NCBI RefSeq assembly: GCF_014779715.1
Contig: NZ_JACXYU010000005.1
Span: 62,001-126,000, forward strand
Direction: 5' to 3'
Source: Streptomyces chumphonensis
Lineage (GTDB): Bacteria; Actinomycetota; Actinomycetes; Streptomycetales; Streptomycetaceae
DNA length: 64,000 nucleotides
The translations under genes were made by a program, and so were the position numbers. Of this stretch, positions 8,437 through 16,831 are shown one piece after another (position 1 is the first letter of the stretch; each line of letters begins with the position of its first letter). A model generated the notes under the pieces. The model saw nothing but the letters and a program-made list of their open reading frames with translations, ran no database searches and had not been told where the DNA came from.

Positions 8437-9783
8437 TCACAGCTGCCCCATGCGCCGGATGACGGGCGCGACGCGCTGCACGCCCTGCCGGTAGGCGCCG
8501 CGGGCGGCGCGGCGCACGACGCGGCGGGCGGCCCCGCCGAGTCCGGCCGACGACCCGGCCGTGCCGGACGTGTTCGGGGTGCCGTCGGGCGTCAGGCCGT
8601 AGCGGGCGAGGATGCCCGGCAGGTACCCCCCGGCGGTCACGGAGGTGTAGTACGGGTTGAGGGGCGGCAGTTCGTCGGCGAGCAGCTGGGCGAGCCGCTT
8701 GCGGGCGCCCTCGAAGGCCGACTCGTAGGGGCCGTAGGCCGCCCCCGGGACACCGTGCCGCGCCGTCCAGGCCGGGTCGGCGCGCGGCACCTCCCCGGCG
8801 TCCAGCCGGTCCCAGGACGTCAGGCAGCCCGAGCCGACGAAGTGGTGGTTGCCCAGGGCCTCCCGGATGCCCAGGTCGGTGAGGACGGCGGTCGGGATAC
8901 CCCGGTGCAGCGACTCCAGGGCGGCCGTCGAGCTGACGGTGACGAGGACGTCGGTGCGGTCGAGGACCTCACCCATGTGCCCGTAGACCAGGCGGCAGTT
9001 GTCGGGCAGGCCGCCCGGCAGCCGGTCGGCCAGCCGCTGGTAGGGCAGTTCCTCGATGTGCGTGGTCTGCTCGCCCGGCTTGCTGCGCAGCTTGACCAGC
9101 ACCTCGCGCTCCGGGTGCAGCCGGGCGTGGCCGACGGCCCGCTGGAGCAGGTACAGCCGGTCCCTGCGCACCTCCGGCACGGAGGGCTGCACGGCGAACG
9201 TCACCGTGTACGGCCGCTCGTCGGACGGGGCGTAGGGCGTCCCGCCCAGGAAGGGCAGCGCGCACTCCACGACGCTGCCGGTACGAGTGCCGACCCCCGC
9301 GTAGACGTCCCGGAAGCGGTCGGCGTCATAGGCCGAGTTGGCCAGCACCATGTCCGCGCCGTTGCGCAGGAGGAGTCCGTCGGCCAGCTTCTCGTAGACG
9401 ACACCGACGTACCCGGTGACGACCACGGGCCGGCGCGTCCGGCCCTGCCACTGGTAGGCCAGACCGTGCAGCATGGCCTGCACCGCGCCGCCCACGCAGG
9501 CGAGGACGACGGCGTCGTACGCGCCCTCCGCGCCCGCCTCCGCCAGGAACTCGGCGGTCGTCACCTCACGGACGGGGGCGTCCCCCACTCCGGTGTCCTG
9601 GAGCTGGCGGGCGGTGGGCGTGGCCCGGCCCCGCAGCAGCATCCCGTCGACGACGGCGCTCCCCGAGGGCCCGGCGAGGCGCTGCGCGGTGAGCGCACCC
9701 CACTTCCACCGGGTGTCGGAGTCGGCGAGCACGGCGACGCGCAGGAGGCGTTCGGCGGACCCGGGAACGGTTGGTTCTGGCAC
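8437..9783 (-). CDS. DUF6716-type putative glycosyltransferase
   Basis: This protein of about 448 residues begins with a nucleotide-sugar-enzyme-like strand (LRVAVLADSDTRWKWG) and has FAVQPSVPEV, a VKLRSKPGEQTTH segment and VSSTAALESLHRGIP, resembling the C-terminal half of GT-B transferases and polysialyl-type enzymes. I recognise it as the family annotated DUF6716 in Streptomyces. It is the first gene of the operon and probably adds or primes the nonulosonate polymer. I prefer the GTG at 9783, which follows a TAGCGT -10-like box by seven bases and could be leaderless; an upstream in-frame TTG at 9822 is the alternative. Confidence 0.7.
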   Translation of the reverse strand: MPEPTVPGSAERLLRVAVLADSDTRWKWGALTAQRLAGPSGSAVVDGMLLRGRATPTARQLQDTGVGDAPVREVTTAEFLAEAGAEGAYDAVVLACVGGAVQAMLHGLAYQWQGRTRRPVVVTGYVGVVYEKLADGLLLRNGADMVLANSAYDADRFRDVYAGVGTRTGSVVECALPFLGGTPYAPSDERPYTVTFAVQPSVPEVRRDRLYLLQRAVGHARLHPEREVLVKLRSKPGEQTTHIEELPYQRLADRLPGGLPDNCRLVYGHMGEVLDRTDVLVTVSSTAALESLHRGIPTAVLTDLGIREALGNHHFVGSGCLTSWDRLDAGEVPRADPAWTARHGVPGAAYGPYESAFEGARKRLAQLLADELPPLNPYYTSVTAGGYLPGILARYGLTPDGTPNTSGTAGSSAGLGGAARRVVRRAARGAYRQGVQRVAPVIRRMGQL

Positions 9784-9856
9784 GTCGCCGACGCTAGGAA
9801 CCGTTTCCGCAGGACTGCCCAACGCCGGGGCAACGGAGGGTTAACAGGACTTCGCC

Positions 9857-9868
9857 GGTTGGCCAACC
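9857..9868. promoter_or_regulatory. Perfect palindrome upstream of the nonulosonate operon
   Basis: GGTTGGCCAACC is a 12-bp perfect dyad about 75 bases before the first operon start. It may be an operator; nothing in the window names its binder. Confidence 0.35.
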
Positions 9869-10016
9869 AGCCCTATTCCAGGCATAGTTCACGTCTCGTA
9901 CACCGCGAGTTCAGCTCACCGCGTCCCCCCGGCCACCCACCGCGCGCGCCGCCCGCCCCCGGCGGCCCCGGACGTTCACCACCCGTTCGACCCGCACGGT
10001 GTTTCAACGGAAGGAA

Positions 10017-10041
10017 GGCCCTCAGCTTCCCGCTGAGGGCC
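10017..10041 (-). terminator. Hairpin terminator
   Basis: GGCCCTCAGC (10017-10026) pairs perfectly with GCTGAGGGCC (10032-10041) around a TTCCC loop. It lies 140 bases past the stop of the leftward lipoprotein gene and insulates the nonulosonate operon. Confidence 0.75.
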
Positions 10042-10181
10042 GATGGTGGGGTGCGTGGTCCCGCACGAGGAACGCGGACCGGTGTTTCACCCACCGAACC
10101 GCCCGGCCGCCCGCGCGGATCTCCTGCCGGGAGAGTCCGGCCGGGTCGATCGCGACCGGGAAGGGCCCGTCCGGTGCGCGG

Positions 10182-10781
10182 TCAGCGGTTGAGTTCGGTC
10201 GCGAGGGCCCGCGCCGAGTCCTGGGTGAAGGCGCCGGAGATCTGCAGCTCCCCGCCGAGCAGCGGTTGGACGACGTTGGGGGCGGACAGCACGCGCGGTT
10301 CGTCCGCCCATGCCCCGAGGACGATGACGAGCTGGTTCTGCGGCGGGGCCTGCGCCGACAGGCGTTCGGTGAGCTCCCCGAACCGCTTGGCGTCCGCGCC
10401 GTCGAGCGAGACGTTGACGAGCCACGTCCCCTGCTCCTCGGCGAACGCCGCCTCCGCCTCGACCGGGCCGCTGACGCGCAACGCCGTGTCCTCCTGGACC
10501 CCGTAGCAGACCGGCGACTTCGGATCCGTCGTGTCCGCCAGCCAGGTGCCCTCCCGCGCCGAGGAGGGGCAGGCGCCGGGCGTCGACGTCCGGACGGGCG
10601 CGAACGCGAGGGGCGGCGCGTCACCGGTGCTCGGCTCCGACGGGGCCGCCGAGGAGGGCTGCCCGCTCGGTCCGGGCTCACGGTCGTCGTCGGCGGTCTC
10701 CGAGGAGCAGGCGGCGAGCGCGAGGACGGCGACCGCTGCGGCGGCCCTCAGGGCGACGGTACGGAACAAGTTCTCCTGCAT
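10182..10781 (-). CDS. Lipoprotein with a SecD P1-head-like domain
   Basis: This 199-residue protein has a signal with lipobox LAAC near residue 25, a Pro/Ser linker, then a domain of about 130 residues. The domain reads LVNVSLDGADAKRFGELTER and NQLVIVLGAW, followed by VVQPLLGGELQISGAFT. That pattern is the P1 head subdomain of the SecD translocation factor, here without any transmembrane channel part. Such stand-alone head proteins occur in actinomycetes; their role, perhaps binding emerging exported chains or other ligands outside the membrane, is not established. Confidence 0.75.
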   Translation of the reverse strand: MQENLFRTVALRAAAAVAVLALAACSSETADDDREPGPSGQPSSAAPSEPSTGDAPPLAFAPVRTSTPGACPSSAREGTWLADTTDPKSPVCYGVQEDTALRVSGPVEAEAAFAEEQGTWLVNVSLDGADAKRFGELTERLSAQAPPQNQLVIVLGAWADEPRVLSAPNVVQPLLGGELQISGAFTQDSARALATELNR

Positions 10782-11024
10782 GACGGGAGTGTGCCAGCCC
10801 CGGGCCCGGCGCGGGACGCGCTCGCGGGAAGAGGGGAGGGTCTGCGGCGGAGCGCAGGAGGAGGAGAAGAAGATTGGGGCGCGGGCGGGATCGGGGGAAC
10901 ATATCCCGCCCGCGCCGATGCGCGGACCCGTCGGTACGGGGGGAACCTCGGGTAGCGCGCTCGCCGATGACCAGTCGGCTCACTCTGTACTGCGCCGAGG
11001 TGTCGAAAAACGTTACTCGGGGGT

Positions 11025-12308
11025 CTACGCGGACCCGGAAGGCGTCGCGGAAGGCTGCCCGGAGGCCGAGCCCGAGGGGCTCGCCCCGGGGCTGGAACCG
11101 CCGGTGGGGGTGGGGGCCGGCGTGGTGGGAGCCGGGCTCGTGGGCGTGGGACCGGGGGTGGCGTGCGGCGGGTCGGTCACCTCGTCACCACCTTCGAGAC
11201 CGTCACCGCCCTCCAGGCCGTCACCACCCTCCAAGCCGTCACCGCCCTCGAGACCGTCACCACCCTCCAGGCCGTCGCCGCCCTCCAGGCCATCGCCGCC
11301 CTCCAGGCCGTCGCCGCCCTCCAGGCCGTCACCGCCTTCGAGGCCGTCACCGCCCTCCAGGCCGTCACCGCCTTCGAGGCCGTCACCGCCCTCCAGGCCG
11401 TCACCGGGGTTCTCGGGTGCGGAGTCGGGGCCGCCGTACTCACCGCAGAAGTCGGCGACGCGGTGTGGGCCGCCGGCCGCTTCGGTCAGCATGCGACGCT
11501 CACCGGAACCGAGTTGCCGGGACTCGTGGGCCGTGCACAGGGCGACCGCCAGTCGGCGGTCCTGTTCCGTGCGGGGTGGGCCGGTCAGTTCGCCGTCCTC
11601 CAGGAGCTCCTCCAGGCGGTCGTCGGCCCACCGGCCGGCCTCGCCACCGTCCCGGCCGCCCGGTTCGCCGCGCGGGCCTTCGGCCACGTCGCCTCCCTCG
11701 GACGGACGGCTTCCGGTGTCGGGAGCGTCCGGGGCGGAGCCCTCCGGACCGGGGGGAGGGGCGGCCTCCCGGCCGGGGCCGGTGCTCTGCCCGGCGTCCC
11801 GCTCGTCCGGTGCGGTGGCCGCGCCGGAGGGGCTGAGGGGTGAGGTGGCCGACGCCCCGGGGACGCGGGTGGGTTCGGCGAAGGGTTTCGTGAGGGCCCC
11901 GGTGGTGGCGGCCACGGCCACACCTCCGACCGCGCAGCCCGCGAGGGCCACGGCGAGTGCGGCGCGCAACGGCCGTCCCGTGCGCAGCAACGCGCGCCGT
12001 CCGACGGCGAGGGGCGAGTCGTCCAGTCCTTCGCTCCGCAGCACCTGGTCCTGTGCCCAGGTCTTCCGGGCGTCCCGGAAGGCGGCGAGCGCGGCGGCCT
12101 CGCCGGGCAGTTCGCCAGATTCCGGGCATTCCGGGGCCAGTTCGCCGAGCACGTCGGCGAGATGCTCGGCGCCTCCCGTCGCGGGGACGCCGTTCACCGC
12201 CGACGCGCCGCCGGGTCTGGAGGTTTCGGACACTCCACCCGGGTCTCCGCGCAGCAGCCGCTCCGCAGCCTCCTCGTCCAACCATGCGTACCGGTCGTCG
12301 GCCATCAC
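11025..12308 (-). CDS. Membrane protein coupled to the ECF sigma factor, with DGLEGG repeats
   Basis: This 427-residue protein is probably the anti-sigma partner of the upstream gene, whose TGA it overlaps by GTGA. Residues 1-105 form a cytoplasmic part starting MMADDRYAWLDEEAAERLL. One membrane segment follows (about 110-135, RAALAVALAGCAVGGVAVA). The exterior part holds a Pro/Gly-rich stretch, a short conserved-looking block (LAVALCTAHESRQL to VADFCGEYGG with two Cys), twelve perfect DGLEGG repeats and a Pro/Ser/Thr tail. I see no zinc-binding HxxxCxxC anti-sigma motif, so the anti-sigma role is inferred from coupling and topology only. Confidence 0.75.
   Translation of the reverse strand: MMADDRYAWLDEEAAERLLRGDPGGVSETSRPGGASAVNGVPATGGAEHLADVLGELAPECPESGELPGEAAALAAFRDARKTWAQDQVLRSEGLDDSPLAVGRRALLRTGRPLRAALAVALAGCAVGGVAVAATTGALTKPFAEPTRVPGASATSPLSPSGAATAPDERDAGQSTGPGREAAPPPGPEGSAPDAPDTGSRPSEGGDVAEGPRGEPGGRDGGEAGRWADDRLEELLEDGELTGPPRTEQDRRLAVALCTAHESRQLGSGERRMLTEAAGGPHRVADFCGEYGGPDSAPENPGDGLEGGDGLEGGDGLEGGDGLEGGDGLEGGDGLEGGDGLEGGDGLEGGDGLEGGDGLEGGDGLEGGDGLEGGDEVTDPPHATPGPTPTSPAPTTPAPTPTGGSSPGASPSGSASGQPSATPSGSA
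11188..11403 (-). repeat. Twelve-copy 18-bp tandem repeat encoding DGLEGG
   Basis: Twelve head-to-tail 18-base units run without a gap. Units differ only at synonymous positions, so the peptide repeat is perfect. Unit length divisible by three means copy-number slippage would lengthen or shorten the protein without a frameshift. Confidence 0.95.
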
Positions 12309-12952
12309 GTCTTCCTCAGCGTCGGAGCCGCCCTTTCCGTCACACTGAGGGATTGGTTCAGCCGTTGATCAGGAATGGTTGCGTCCACTCCGTCGGCCCC
12401 GTCAGGTCCGTCGAGCAGCTCCGCCAGCTTACGCAGCCCCCGGTGCGCCGCCGTCCGCACGGCACCTGCGCGTTTGCCCAGGACAGAGGCGGCGCCCTTG
12501 GCGTCGAGACCCACGACGACGCGCAGCACGACGGCCTCCGCCTGGTCGCGCGGGAGTTGCGAGATGAGGGCCATCGTCCGTCCGGTCCCGAGCGACGCGA
12601 GGGCCTCGTCGGCGGTGTCCACCCCGTCGGGCAGGCCGGTCAGTTCGCTCTCGTCCGCACCCTGCACCGGACGGCGGCCGCGGGCCCGGATGTGGTCGAG
12701 CGCCCGGTTGCGGGCGATGCGCGCGGTCCAGCCGCGGAAGCGGTCGGCGTCGCCGCTGAACCGATCGAGGTCGCGGGCTATCTGGAACCACGCCTCCGAG
12801 GCGACGTCCTCGGCGTCCGCCTCCGGCACGAGTGTCCTGACGTAGCCGAGCAGCCGAGGCTGCACAGCGCGGTACACGGTTCGGAAGGCGTTCTCGTCAC
12901 CTTCCTTCGCCGCGCCTAGCGCGGCGGTCAGCTCCGCGTCATCCCCCTGCAC
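12305..12952 (-). CDS. ECF RNA polymerase sigma factor
   Basis: This 215-residue sigma factor has region 2 with YVRTLVPEADAEDVASEAWFQIARDLDRF and FRGWTARIARNRALDHIR at residues 35-90. A linker follows, then region 4 with LPRDQAEAVVLRVVVGLDAKGAASVLGKRAGAVRTAAHRGLRKL near residues 130-180. It directs RNA polymerase to a small regulon, usually in envelope stress. The stop overlaps the start of the repeat-bearing membrane protein, the common arrangement for a sigma factor and its membrane regulator. The start is a GTG. A three-copy direct repeat 170-200 bases upstream may control it. Confidence 0.92.
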   Translation of the reverse strand: MQGDDAELTAALGAAKEGDENAFRTVYRAVQPRLLGYVRTLVPEADAEDVASEAWFQIARDLDRFSGDADRFRGWTARIARNRALDHIRARGRRPVQGADESELTGLPDGVDTADEALASLGTGRTMALISQLPRDQAEAVVLRVVVGLDAKGAASVLGKRAGAVRTAAHRGLRKLAELLDGPDGADGVDATIPDQRLNQSLSVTERAAPTLRKT

Positions 12953-13351
12953 GCTGCCCTGCCCTACTTTGCGTCGTTTCGCGACGGCCGGTCCGGGTCA
13001 CACCCCTGGCCGGGCGCGCCTCGCTGCAAGAAATGTTCAAGCTTCGACCACTGTCGATGCGACCAGCAGGCTAGCCCTCCCGGGCACCCTCGTCCATGCC
13101 GGACCGGTGAGTAGGTGAACTTGCATCTGTACTTGCAGGTGTACTTGCATCCGCCGCACGCCCCCTTGATAACCGGTCGATAACGGCTGCCGGGAAGGGC
13201 GTCGGGCCTGTAACACATCGCGGGCCGACGGCGCAGAGAGAGGTACGGGCCGCCTGCGCAGTCCGTGAACGACGACGGCCGGGGTCTCTCCTGTGGGGGG
13301 TGGCGACCTCGGCCGTCCTCGTGTCCGGAACCGGCGGGTGGGGTGAGCCGG
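12953..13351. other. Upstream region of the ECF sigma factor gene
   Basis: This 399-base region has lower GC than its surroundings and no credible gene. It contains three ACTTGCA direct repeats (13119-13149), a second short direct repeat GATAAC (around 13168-13185), and probably the sigma factor promoter. Confidence 0.5.
13119..13149. repeat. Three ACTTGCA direct repeats with 12-bp period
   Basis: ACTTGCA occurs at 13119-13125, 13131-13137 and 13143-13149. A 12-base period puts the copies on nearly the same face of the helix, as expected for cooperative binding of a regulator. They lie upstream of the sigma factor gene. Confidence 0.6.
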
Positions 13352-13873
13352 TCAGTAGTAGCCGGTCTCGCCGTCGAGGATCTCGCGGATCGCGTCCAGA
13401 TGGCCGACGTGCCGGGCCGTCTCCTCGATCATGTGGAACAGCACCCAGCGCAGCGACGCCGACGCGGCGCGGAAGTCCGGGTGCCGGCCCTTCTCCTCGA
13501 GTTCGTGGGCCGCGATGACCTCGTTCGAGCGGGCGCACTGCCGCTCGTAGTCCCGGAGGAGGTCGGCGAGGGGGACGCCCTCCACCCGCATGTCCGGGTC
13601 CTCGACGTCCGGAGCGGTCTCGAACTTCGGCCCTCTGCCGGGCAGGCCGAGGAAGATCATCTCGAACCAGTCGCGCTCGACCCACCGCAGGTGGGCGACG
13701 ACTCCGGCGACCGTCATGAGGGGAGAGGACGGCAGGACCGGGCGGTGGGCGTCCTCCTCGGACAGGCCCTGGCACTTCCAGTGGACGATGGCGCGTTGCA
13801 TGTCGAGCCAGCCGAGGAGCTGGGTCCGCTCGTCCGCGTCGTACGCGGGGCGGATCCGGGGTGGTGTGGTCAT
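13352..13873 (-). CDS. DinB-family protein
   Basis: This 173-residue four-helix protein of the DinB/DUF664 group carries the usual three His metal ligands: VAHLRWVERDW near residue 60 and the paired HMIEETARHVGHLD near residue 150. Members of the family include mycothiol- and bacillithiol-dependent S-transferases, so a thiol-transfer role is possible. Its ATG overlaps the stop of the upstream gene (ATGA), giving a two-gene unit. Confidence 0.88.
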   Translation of the reverse strand: MTTPPRIRPAYDADERTQLLGWLDMQRAIVHWKCQGLSEEDAHRPVLPSSPLMTVAGVVAHLRWVERDWFEMIFLGLPGRGPKFETAPDVEDPDMRVEGVPLADLLRDYERQCARSNEVIAAHELEEKGRHPDFRAASASLRWVLFHMIEETARHVGHLDAIREILDGETGYY

Positions 13874-14655
13874 GGCGAGCGACGGTACGCGCGCCGGGGG
13901 GCCTCCCGTAGTCCTTTTCCGGCAGGACGCGCCGCCTCCGCCCGTACCGGCACCAGGCCGCTCGGGACCCGCGGCTCCTGCACGAGCAGGTCGGGGCCGA
14001 CGCGGGGGTCCGCCAGGATGAGCGTCACGACCGGGCCGACGGGCCCGTCGGCACCGGAGGCGAACGGGTCCCACGCCAGGTCCCGGAGCCGGTGCCCGGG
14101 ACACACGGCGGACGCCGGCAGGTCGACGGCGAGGGCCAGCGGCCGGTCCCCGGTGACGCGCACGGAGTCCGCCTCCCGGTCCCGCTCGTCCTCCAGCCGG
14201 GGCGTGAGGCCGTCCGCGTACGCCATCAGTCCCTCGCCCCGCGCCCCGTGGATCTCGACGGTCACCCCCTCGGGCGCGATCGGCGGCGTCAGCGCCAGGG
14301 GGTGCGCCTCGGGCACGACGAGGCCGAGACGCACGGAGAGACGTTCCGCGTCGTCCTCGATCCCGGCCACGTACCCGTGGCCCTCGGACCGCAGGTGGGG
14401 AAGGTCCGCGCCCGGCGGGGCGACGACGGGCGGCCTTCCCGCTCCGCAGCCGTGCAGCCCCTCGGCCCGCGGGGCGACGCGTGCCGCCTCGGAGGGCCGG
14501 TGCGAAGACCGGTGCGCTCCCCCGCCGTTCAACTGCGGCAGGACGAGGATCACCGCCACGAGCGGGACATAGAGCCGCAGCCTGGCCCGGCGGCCGACGG
14601 CGAAGGGACTGTGCGTCCGCTCCGCGCGCTCCCCGTCCCGGTCCCGTCTCCGCAT
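13870..14655 (-). CDS. Exported or membrane-anchored protein of unknown function
   Basis: This 261-residue protein starts MRRRDRDGERAERTHSPF and has one hydrophobic segment at about residues 27-44 (RLYVPLVAVILVLPQL), followed by a soluble part rich in Pro, Val and Asp. A GAGGAGGGG site lies just before the ATG at 14655. It ends LREAPRRAYRRSP and overlaps the DinB start by four bases. I do not recognise a domain. The start site and the coupling argue that it is real, even though the frame continues open further upstream. Confidence 0.7.
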   Translation of the reverse strand: MRRRDRDGERAERTHSPFAVGRRARLRLYVPLVAVILVLPQLNGGGAHRSSHRPSEAARVAPRAEGLHGCGAGRPPVVAPPGADLPHLRSEGHGYVAGIEDDAERLSVRLGLVVPEAHPLALTPPIAPEGVTVEIHGARGEGLMAYADGLTPRLEDERDREADSVRVTGDRPLALAVDLPASAVCPGHRLRDLAWDPFASGADGPVGPVVTLILADPRVGPDLLVQEPRVPSGLVPVRAEAARPAGKGLREAPRRAYRRSP

Positions 14656-14793
14656 GCCACCCCTCCTCGGCGAGCGGACCGTAACACGGGCCGGGGAGGC
14701 CCCGGCGGGTCGGCGAGGCGCCCACGCCACGGGCCGGTCGCCGCGCGGACGGCCGCCTTCCGAGCGCGCCGGGCGACCGTCCAGAATGGGGTC

Positions 14794-15195
14794 ATGCCAC
14801 GAGACGAGGGACGGGACCAGGACCGCTGTCCGTGCGGCCGCGCCACCCGCTACGCCGCGTGCTGCGGCCGGCTGCACGGCGGGACGGTGACGGCGGGCAC
14901 CCCCGAGGAGCTGATGCGTTCGCGGTACGCCGCCTTCGTCGTGGGCGACACCGACTACCTGCTGCGCACCTGGCACCCCGACACGCGCCCCGCCGAGCTG
15001 CGGCCGGACGGCGAGCAGGTCTGGCTGCGGCTGGACGTGCTGTCGAGCACCGACGGCGGGCCGTTCAACGCCGAGGGCACGGTGGAGTTCCGCGCCCACT
15101 ACGCCGTCCCGGGCGGCGTCGGCTCGCTCCACGAGCGCAGCCGCTTCGTGCGCCACCGGGGCCGCTGGGTCTACGTCGACGGCGACGTCTCCTGA
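14794..15195 (+). CDS. YchJ-family protein
   Basis: This 133-residue protein belongs to the YchJ/UPF0225 family. It has a Cys-rich zinc motif at the N-terminus (CPCGRATRYAACCG, residues 12-25), the MRSRYAAFVVGDTDYLLRTWHP signature, and a C-terminal NTF2-like strand set ending WVYVDGDV. The molecular function of the family is not known. The ATG is preceded by a weak site, and the gene points toward the GH20 gene. Confidence 0.9.
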   Translation: MPRDEGRDQDRCPCGRATRYAACCGRLHGGTVTAGTPEELMRSRYAAFVVGDTDYLLRTWHPDTRPAELRPDGEQVWLRLDVLSSTDGGPFNAEGTVEFRAHYAVPGGVGSLHERSRFVRHRGRWVYVDGDVS

Positions 15196-15205
15196 CCCGG
15201 CCGGC

Positions 15206-16831
15206 TCAGTCGTCGACGCGGTCGGCCAGCTCGGTGAACCGGTCCCAGGACAGCTTCGGTTCGGCCGGGTCCCACAGCTTCTGGGCGGTGGCGTTGAGCG
15301 GGAGGCGGATGCCGTCGGCGACCTGGGCCGGGGTCTGGGAGTCCGCCAGGTCGCACCAGACGGCGAAGCGTCCGCCGGGTATGCGGTCGGCGTTCGCGTA
15401 CTCCTCGGGGACGGGCTCGCTGCCGCGCAGCACGTCGGGCGTCCACTCCTCGTAGATCGCCTCGCCGGTGGGGTAGGTGAACTCGTTGGGCTCGCCCAGC
15501 ACGTAGTAGAGGTACTTGCTGTTGAGGTTGACGAGGTCCCACCCCTCCTGGAGGTAGGAGACCGGTTCGCGGGCGCCGATCTCACGGCCGGTCCAGTAGG
15601 TGACCTCGCGCGGACGGCTGGGCCGCACCTCGCCGTCGGCGTGCATCCCGTCGTTCCAGACCTGCGGCAGCTTGCCCTGCTCGACGACGGTGGCCGCCCG
15701 GTCGTTGAGCCAGGCGGTGGCGAGGTCCTGGATGCCGGCCCCCGCGCCGTACTCCTCCTCGGCCGCCGCCTGGAGGTCGGGGAAGGAGGCGGCGGGGTCG
15801 GAGCGCATCAGGGGGACGTACTCGTCGCCGCCGAGGTGGAGCCAGGGGCTCGGGAAGAGCTCGGCGTACTCGTTCAGCAGGTCGTCGAGGATCCGGGCGG
15901 CCTCGGGGTCGGTGATGTCGATGGCGCCGCGCACGGGCTCGCCCGAGGCGTCGCGGAGCTGGAGGTCGGGGTGGGCGGCGAGGACGGCGCCGAGGTGGCC
16001 CGGGGAGTCGACCTCGGGGATGACCGTGATGTGGAGGGACTCGGCGAGGGCCAGGAGGTCGCGGACCTCGTCCTTGGTGAGGTGCTGCTCGGAGACGACC
16101 TCGGGGTGGCTCTCGCTCTCGATGCGGAAGCCCTGGTCGTCGGCGAAGTGCAGGTGGAGCTGGTTGAGCTTGAGGTCCGCCATCTCGCGGAGCCGGTCCT
16201 CCAGCCAGTCGGCGCTGAAGTGCTTGCGGGCGGTGTCGATGAGCAGGCCGCGCTGCGGCCGGTCGGGCGAGTCGCGTATCTCGCCCTCGGACATCCGGTC
16301 CCGGTCGCGGAGCGACTGGACGAGGGTGCGGGTGCCGTAGAAGACGCCGGCGTCGGTACGCCCGGTGATCTCGACGCGGCCGTCGGAGGTGTTCAGGACG
16401 TAGCCCTCGCGTCCGCCGAGTGCGTCCTCCTCAAGGGCCAGCTCGACGTCGCCGGCCCGCGCGGGGCCTTCGGAGGTCTCGACGTCGAGCTCACCGGCCA
16501 GGAGGCGCGCCTCGTCGGCGAGCGGTCCGTCCGGGTCGGCGACGACGCGCGTCTCCCCGTCCGGCGCCCAGCCGGGGCCGCGGCCCTCGCTCCACTCGCG
16601 CACCGAGGGTATGGAGCGCGGTTCGGGGGCGGGGGACGGCCGGGGTGAGGGCGAGGCCGTCGTGCCGGGCCCCGGCGGCGAGGGCGGCTCGTCCTGGACC
16701 TGTGTGGCGGTGAAGACGCCGCCGGCGGCGACGGTGAGCGCGACGGCGCCCACGACGGCGTAACGCTGCCGGGCGTGCCGCCGGTCGCTCGCGTGCCGTC
16801 CACTGGGCCGGGTGTCTCGGTTCGCCGCCAT
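15206..16831 (-). CDS. GH20 beta-N-acetylhexosaminidase, membrane-anchored or exported
   Basis: This 541-residue glycoside hydrolase removes terminal beta-linked GlcNAc or GalNAc, for example from chito-oligosaccharides. A membrane segment lies at residues 25-44, followed by a Pro/Ser linker, a GH20b domain (about 80-190), and the catalytic barrel from RGLLIDTARKHFS. The catalytic Asp-Glu pair is in WLHLGGDEYVP; EVDSPGHLGA and late Trp motifs (TYWTGREIG) shape the sugar pocket. It is convergent with ychJ. The start ATG at 16831 gives a typical short cytoplasmic leader. Confidence 0.93.
   Translation of the reverse strand: MAANRDTRPSGRHASDRRHARQRYAVVGAVALTVAAGGVFTATQVQDEPPSPPGPGTTASPSPRPSPAPEPRSIPSVREWSEGRGPGWAPDGETRVVADPDGPLADEARLLAGELDVETSEGPARAGDVELALEEDALGGREGYVLNTSDGRVEITGRTDAGVFYGTRTLVQSLRDRDRMSEGEIRDSPDRPQRGLLIDTARKHFSADWLEDRLREMADLKLNQLHLHFADDQGFRIESESHPEVVSEQHLTKDEVRDLLALAESLHITVIPEVDSPGHLGAVLAAHPDLQLRDASGEPVRGAIDITDPEAARILDDLLNEYAELFPSPWLHLGGDEYVPLMRSDPAASFPDLQAAAEEEYGAGAGIQDLATAWLNDRAATVVEQGKLPQVWNDGMHADGEVRPSRPREVTYWTGREIGAREPVSYLQEGWDLVNLNSKYLYYVLGEPNEFTYPTGEAIYEEWTPDVLRGSEPVPEEYANADRIPGGRFAVWCDLADSQTPAQVADGIRLPLNATAQKLWDPAEPKLSWDRFTELADRVDD

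Larger units (their letters stand above)
9823..10181. other. Upstream region of the nonulosonate operon
   Basis: This 359-base stretch holds no convincing gene. It contains a perfect 12-bp palindrome (9857-9868) close to the operon start and a strong hairpin (10017-10041) that ends the lipoprotein gene on the right. Confidence 0.5.

Noticed and set aside
11163..11843. Open frame on the plus strand giving LQAVTALQAV-type repeats
   Set aside because: It is the antisense reading of the DGLEGG repeat. The minus-strand frame is coupled to the sigma factor and has a membrane segment; the plus frame has no ribosome site or domain.
12964..13218. Cys-rich minus-strand ORF with CKYTCKYRCKF
   Set aside because: The Cys pattern arises from translating the ACTTGCA direct repeats, and the frame has no good start site or family likeness.
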